Below the pieces are notes generated by a model, which searched no databases, was not told the origin of the DNA, and saw nothing but the letters and a program-made list of their open reading frames with translations. Position numbers and translations under genes: made by a program. Shown here in pieces: positions 17,101 through 17,500 of a DNA stretch of 17,500 nucleotides. The stretch lies in assembly GCF_000499385.1 (NCBI RefSeq), contig NW_013654560.1, forward strand, positions 1-17,500. Direction: 5' to 3'. Every line of letters starts with the position of its first letter. Positions within the stretch are counted from its first letter, which is position 1. This stretch comes from Eimeria necatrix. Its lineage: Eukaryota; Apicomplexa; Conoidasida; Eucoccidiorida; Eimeriidae.

Positions 17101-17500
17101 CGCGTGCTGCGGCGTGGGGTGTACGTACAGCTCTGGCGGCGAGCGACAGCAACGAGGGTTTGGCAGCTCCTTCTTTCGAGGGTCTCCGCGGCCTGGCCGA
17201 GGACGCAGTGGACCCTTCTCAGCAGAAAAAAGTAGGGTTTAGGGTTTAGGGTTTAGGGTTTAGGGTTTAGGGTTTGGGGTTTAGGGTTTGGGGTTTGGGG
17301 TTTGGGGTTTAGCCTGCGGCGGGGCCGCTTGCGGTGCAGTGGTTGGGGCGAAGCGCCGCTCGGCGTGCGGCTCGGCGTTCAGGGCCCGGCCTAGGGTTTA
17401 GGGTTTAGGGTTTAGGGTTTAGGGTTTAGGGTTTAGGGTTTGGGGTTTGTGCTGCAGCTGTTCGCACTAATGCCGAGAGTGACTGCAGTAATAGAAAAGG
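16041..17500 (+). CDS. Importin-beta/karyopherin (importin-4/Kap123 type), N-terminal four exons
   Basis: Probable nuclear transport receptor built of HEAT repeats. Exons: 16041-16307 (phase 0), 16510-16819 (phase 1), 17131-17231 (phase 0), 17458 to beyond 17500; all junction phases agree. The N-terminus reads MAGAP, poly-Gln, LRQLLEASLEPSTAKAASEQ and, after a Gln-rich insert, YLLLADEALRGEKEELRQLA followed by AVLLRRKAAKAF. This is the HEAT-1/2 arrangement of importin-4-like proteins, including the typical 'RQ-x-AAVLLRR' helix. Exon 2 gives SEFTESLVQRLGAEASKPVR, VSLCHLLAALLRLPQFDEAK, a Gln run, then VAAVEVFAAYVDSGDGAEAF and FDELVHIFTE. Exon 3 has ALAASDSNEGLAAPSFEGLR and GLAEDAVDPSQQKK. Exon 4 begins LFALMPRVTAVIEK. 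Family assignment rests on these helices; which importin it is (IPO4/Kap123 rather than IPO5) is less sure. The remainder lies beyond the window. Confidence 0.83.
16308..16509 (+). other. Importin intron 1 with a telomere-like array and CTG run
   Basis: The donor is CAG|GTGCGC at 16308. A TTTAGGG array begins ten bases later (16318-16369). A C-rich stretch follows, then an uninterrupted CTG run (16438-16507) ending in the acceptor CTGCAG|. Confidence 0.82.
16669..16712 (+). repeat. CAG run coding poly-Gln inside importin exon 2
   Basis: About 14-15 CAG triplets in frame between LLAAPLL and LQQLQVAAVEVF, so probably a loop between HEAT helices. Confidence 0.85.
16820..17130 (+). other. Importin intron 2: TTAATTAAA array, CAG runs, palindrome acceptor
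   Basis: The donor is GAAG|GTAAAA. TTAATTAAATTAAT-type AT repeats fill 16823-16965, and CAG runs lie at 16993-17041 and 17067-17099. The phase-compatible acceptor is GGTGTACGTACAG| at 17130, a member of the GGTGTAYRTACACC motif family. Confidence 0.7.
16823..16965. repeat. TTAATTAAATTAAT AT-rich repeat
   Basis: About 140 bp of interleaved TTAATTAA palindromes within importin intron 2. Confidence 0.85.
17232..17457 (+). other. Importin intron 3 made largely of telomere-like repeats
   Basis: The donor GTAGGG at 17232 is itself the start of the first array (17234-17309, later units reading TTTGGGG). A GC-rich spacer (17310-17390) and a second TTTAGGG array (17391-17448) follow, and the intron ends GTGCTGCAG|. 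Confidence 0.82.

Noticed and set aside
12237..17448. True chromosome end because of TTTAGGG/CCCTAAA arrays
   Set aside because: The arrays are short, point in both directions and lie within introns of genes, so they are interstitial.

Overview
The window is eukaryotic and looks like nuclear DNA of an apicomplexan coccidian, most likely Eimeria. Three things point there. CAG/CTG trinucleotide runs occur everywhere, including inside exons, where they give runs of one amino acid. Telomere-like AAACCCT/AGGGTTT arrays are scattered in both orientations away from any chromosome end. The genes are intron-rich with GT-AG introns, and their exons join only when splice phase is respected. These two repeat classes are the known hallmark of repeat-rich segments of Eimeria chromosomes. 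The species cannot be told from the sequence alone.

Three genes can be supported by protein motifs plus matching splice phases. (1) Positions 1-7274, minus strand: a FAM135-like protein. The DUF3657-type N-terminus begins at 7274. The DUF676 serine-esterase region is reached near 1600, with the HG loop at about 1600-1634 and the GHSLGG nucleophile motif at 78-95. The gene runs off the left edge. (2) 11239-14750, plus strand: an RRM (RNA recognition motif) protein in seven proposed exons totalling 1746 nt (581 aa), with an Arg-rich, acid-free leader and a basic coiled-coil tail. (3) 16041 to beyond 17500, plus strand: the first four exons of an importin-beta/karyopherin of the importin-4/Kap123 type.

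Genes 1 and 2 are divergent and separated by about 4 kb (7275-11238) filled almost entirely with repeats: CTG-rich DNA, AT-rich blocks, a family of 14-bp palindromes (GGTGTAYRTACACC) including a 42-bp tandem array, head-to-head telomere-like arrays, and about 800 bp of CTAG-rich repeat. The 1.3 kb between genes 2 and 3 is mostly telomere-like arrays of alternating orientation. Introns hold CAG/CTG runs, GGGGGCCCCC-type repeats, telomere-like arrays, T-rich/A-rich blocks and a TTAATTAA-type array.

The most notable features are repeats that cross gene boundaries. The GGTGTAYRTACACC palindrome lies inside exons of two genes and overlaps a proposed splice acceptor in the third. A 24-bp GATCGATCGATC minisatellite stays in frame through a predicted exon. 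The 3' end of the RRM exon (RNP1 region) is copied at least once more downstream, with telomere-like repeat between the copies. No functional link between the three genes is evident; they look like unrelated housekeeping genes in a repeat-expanded segment.
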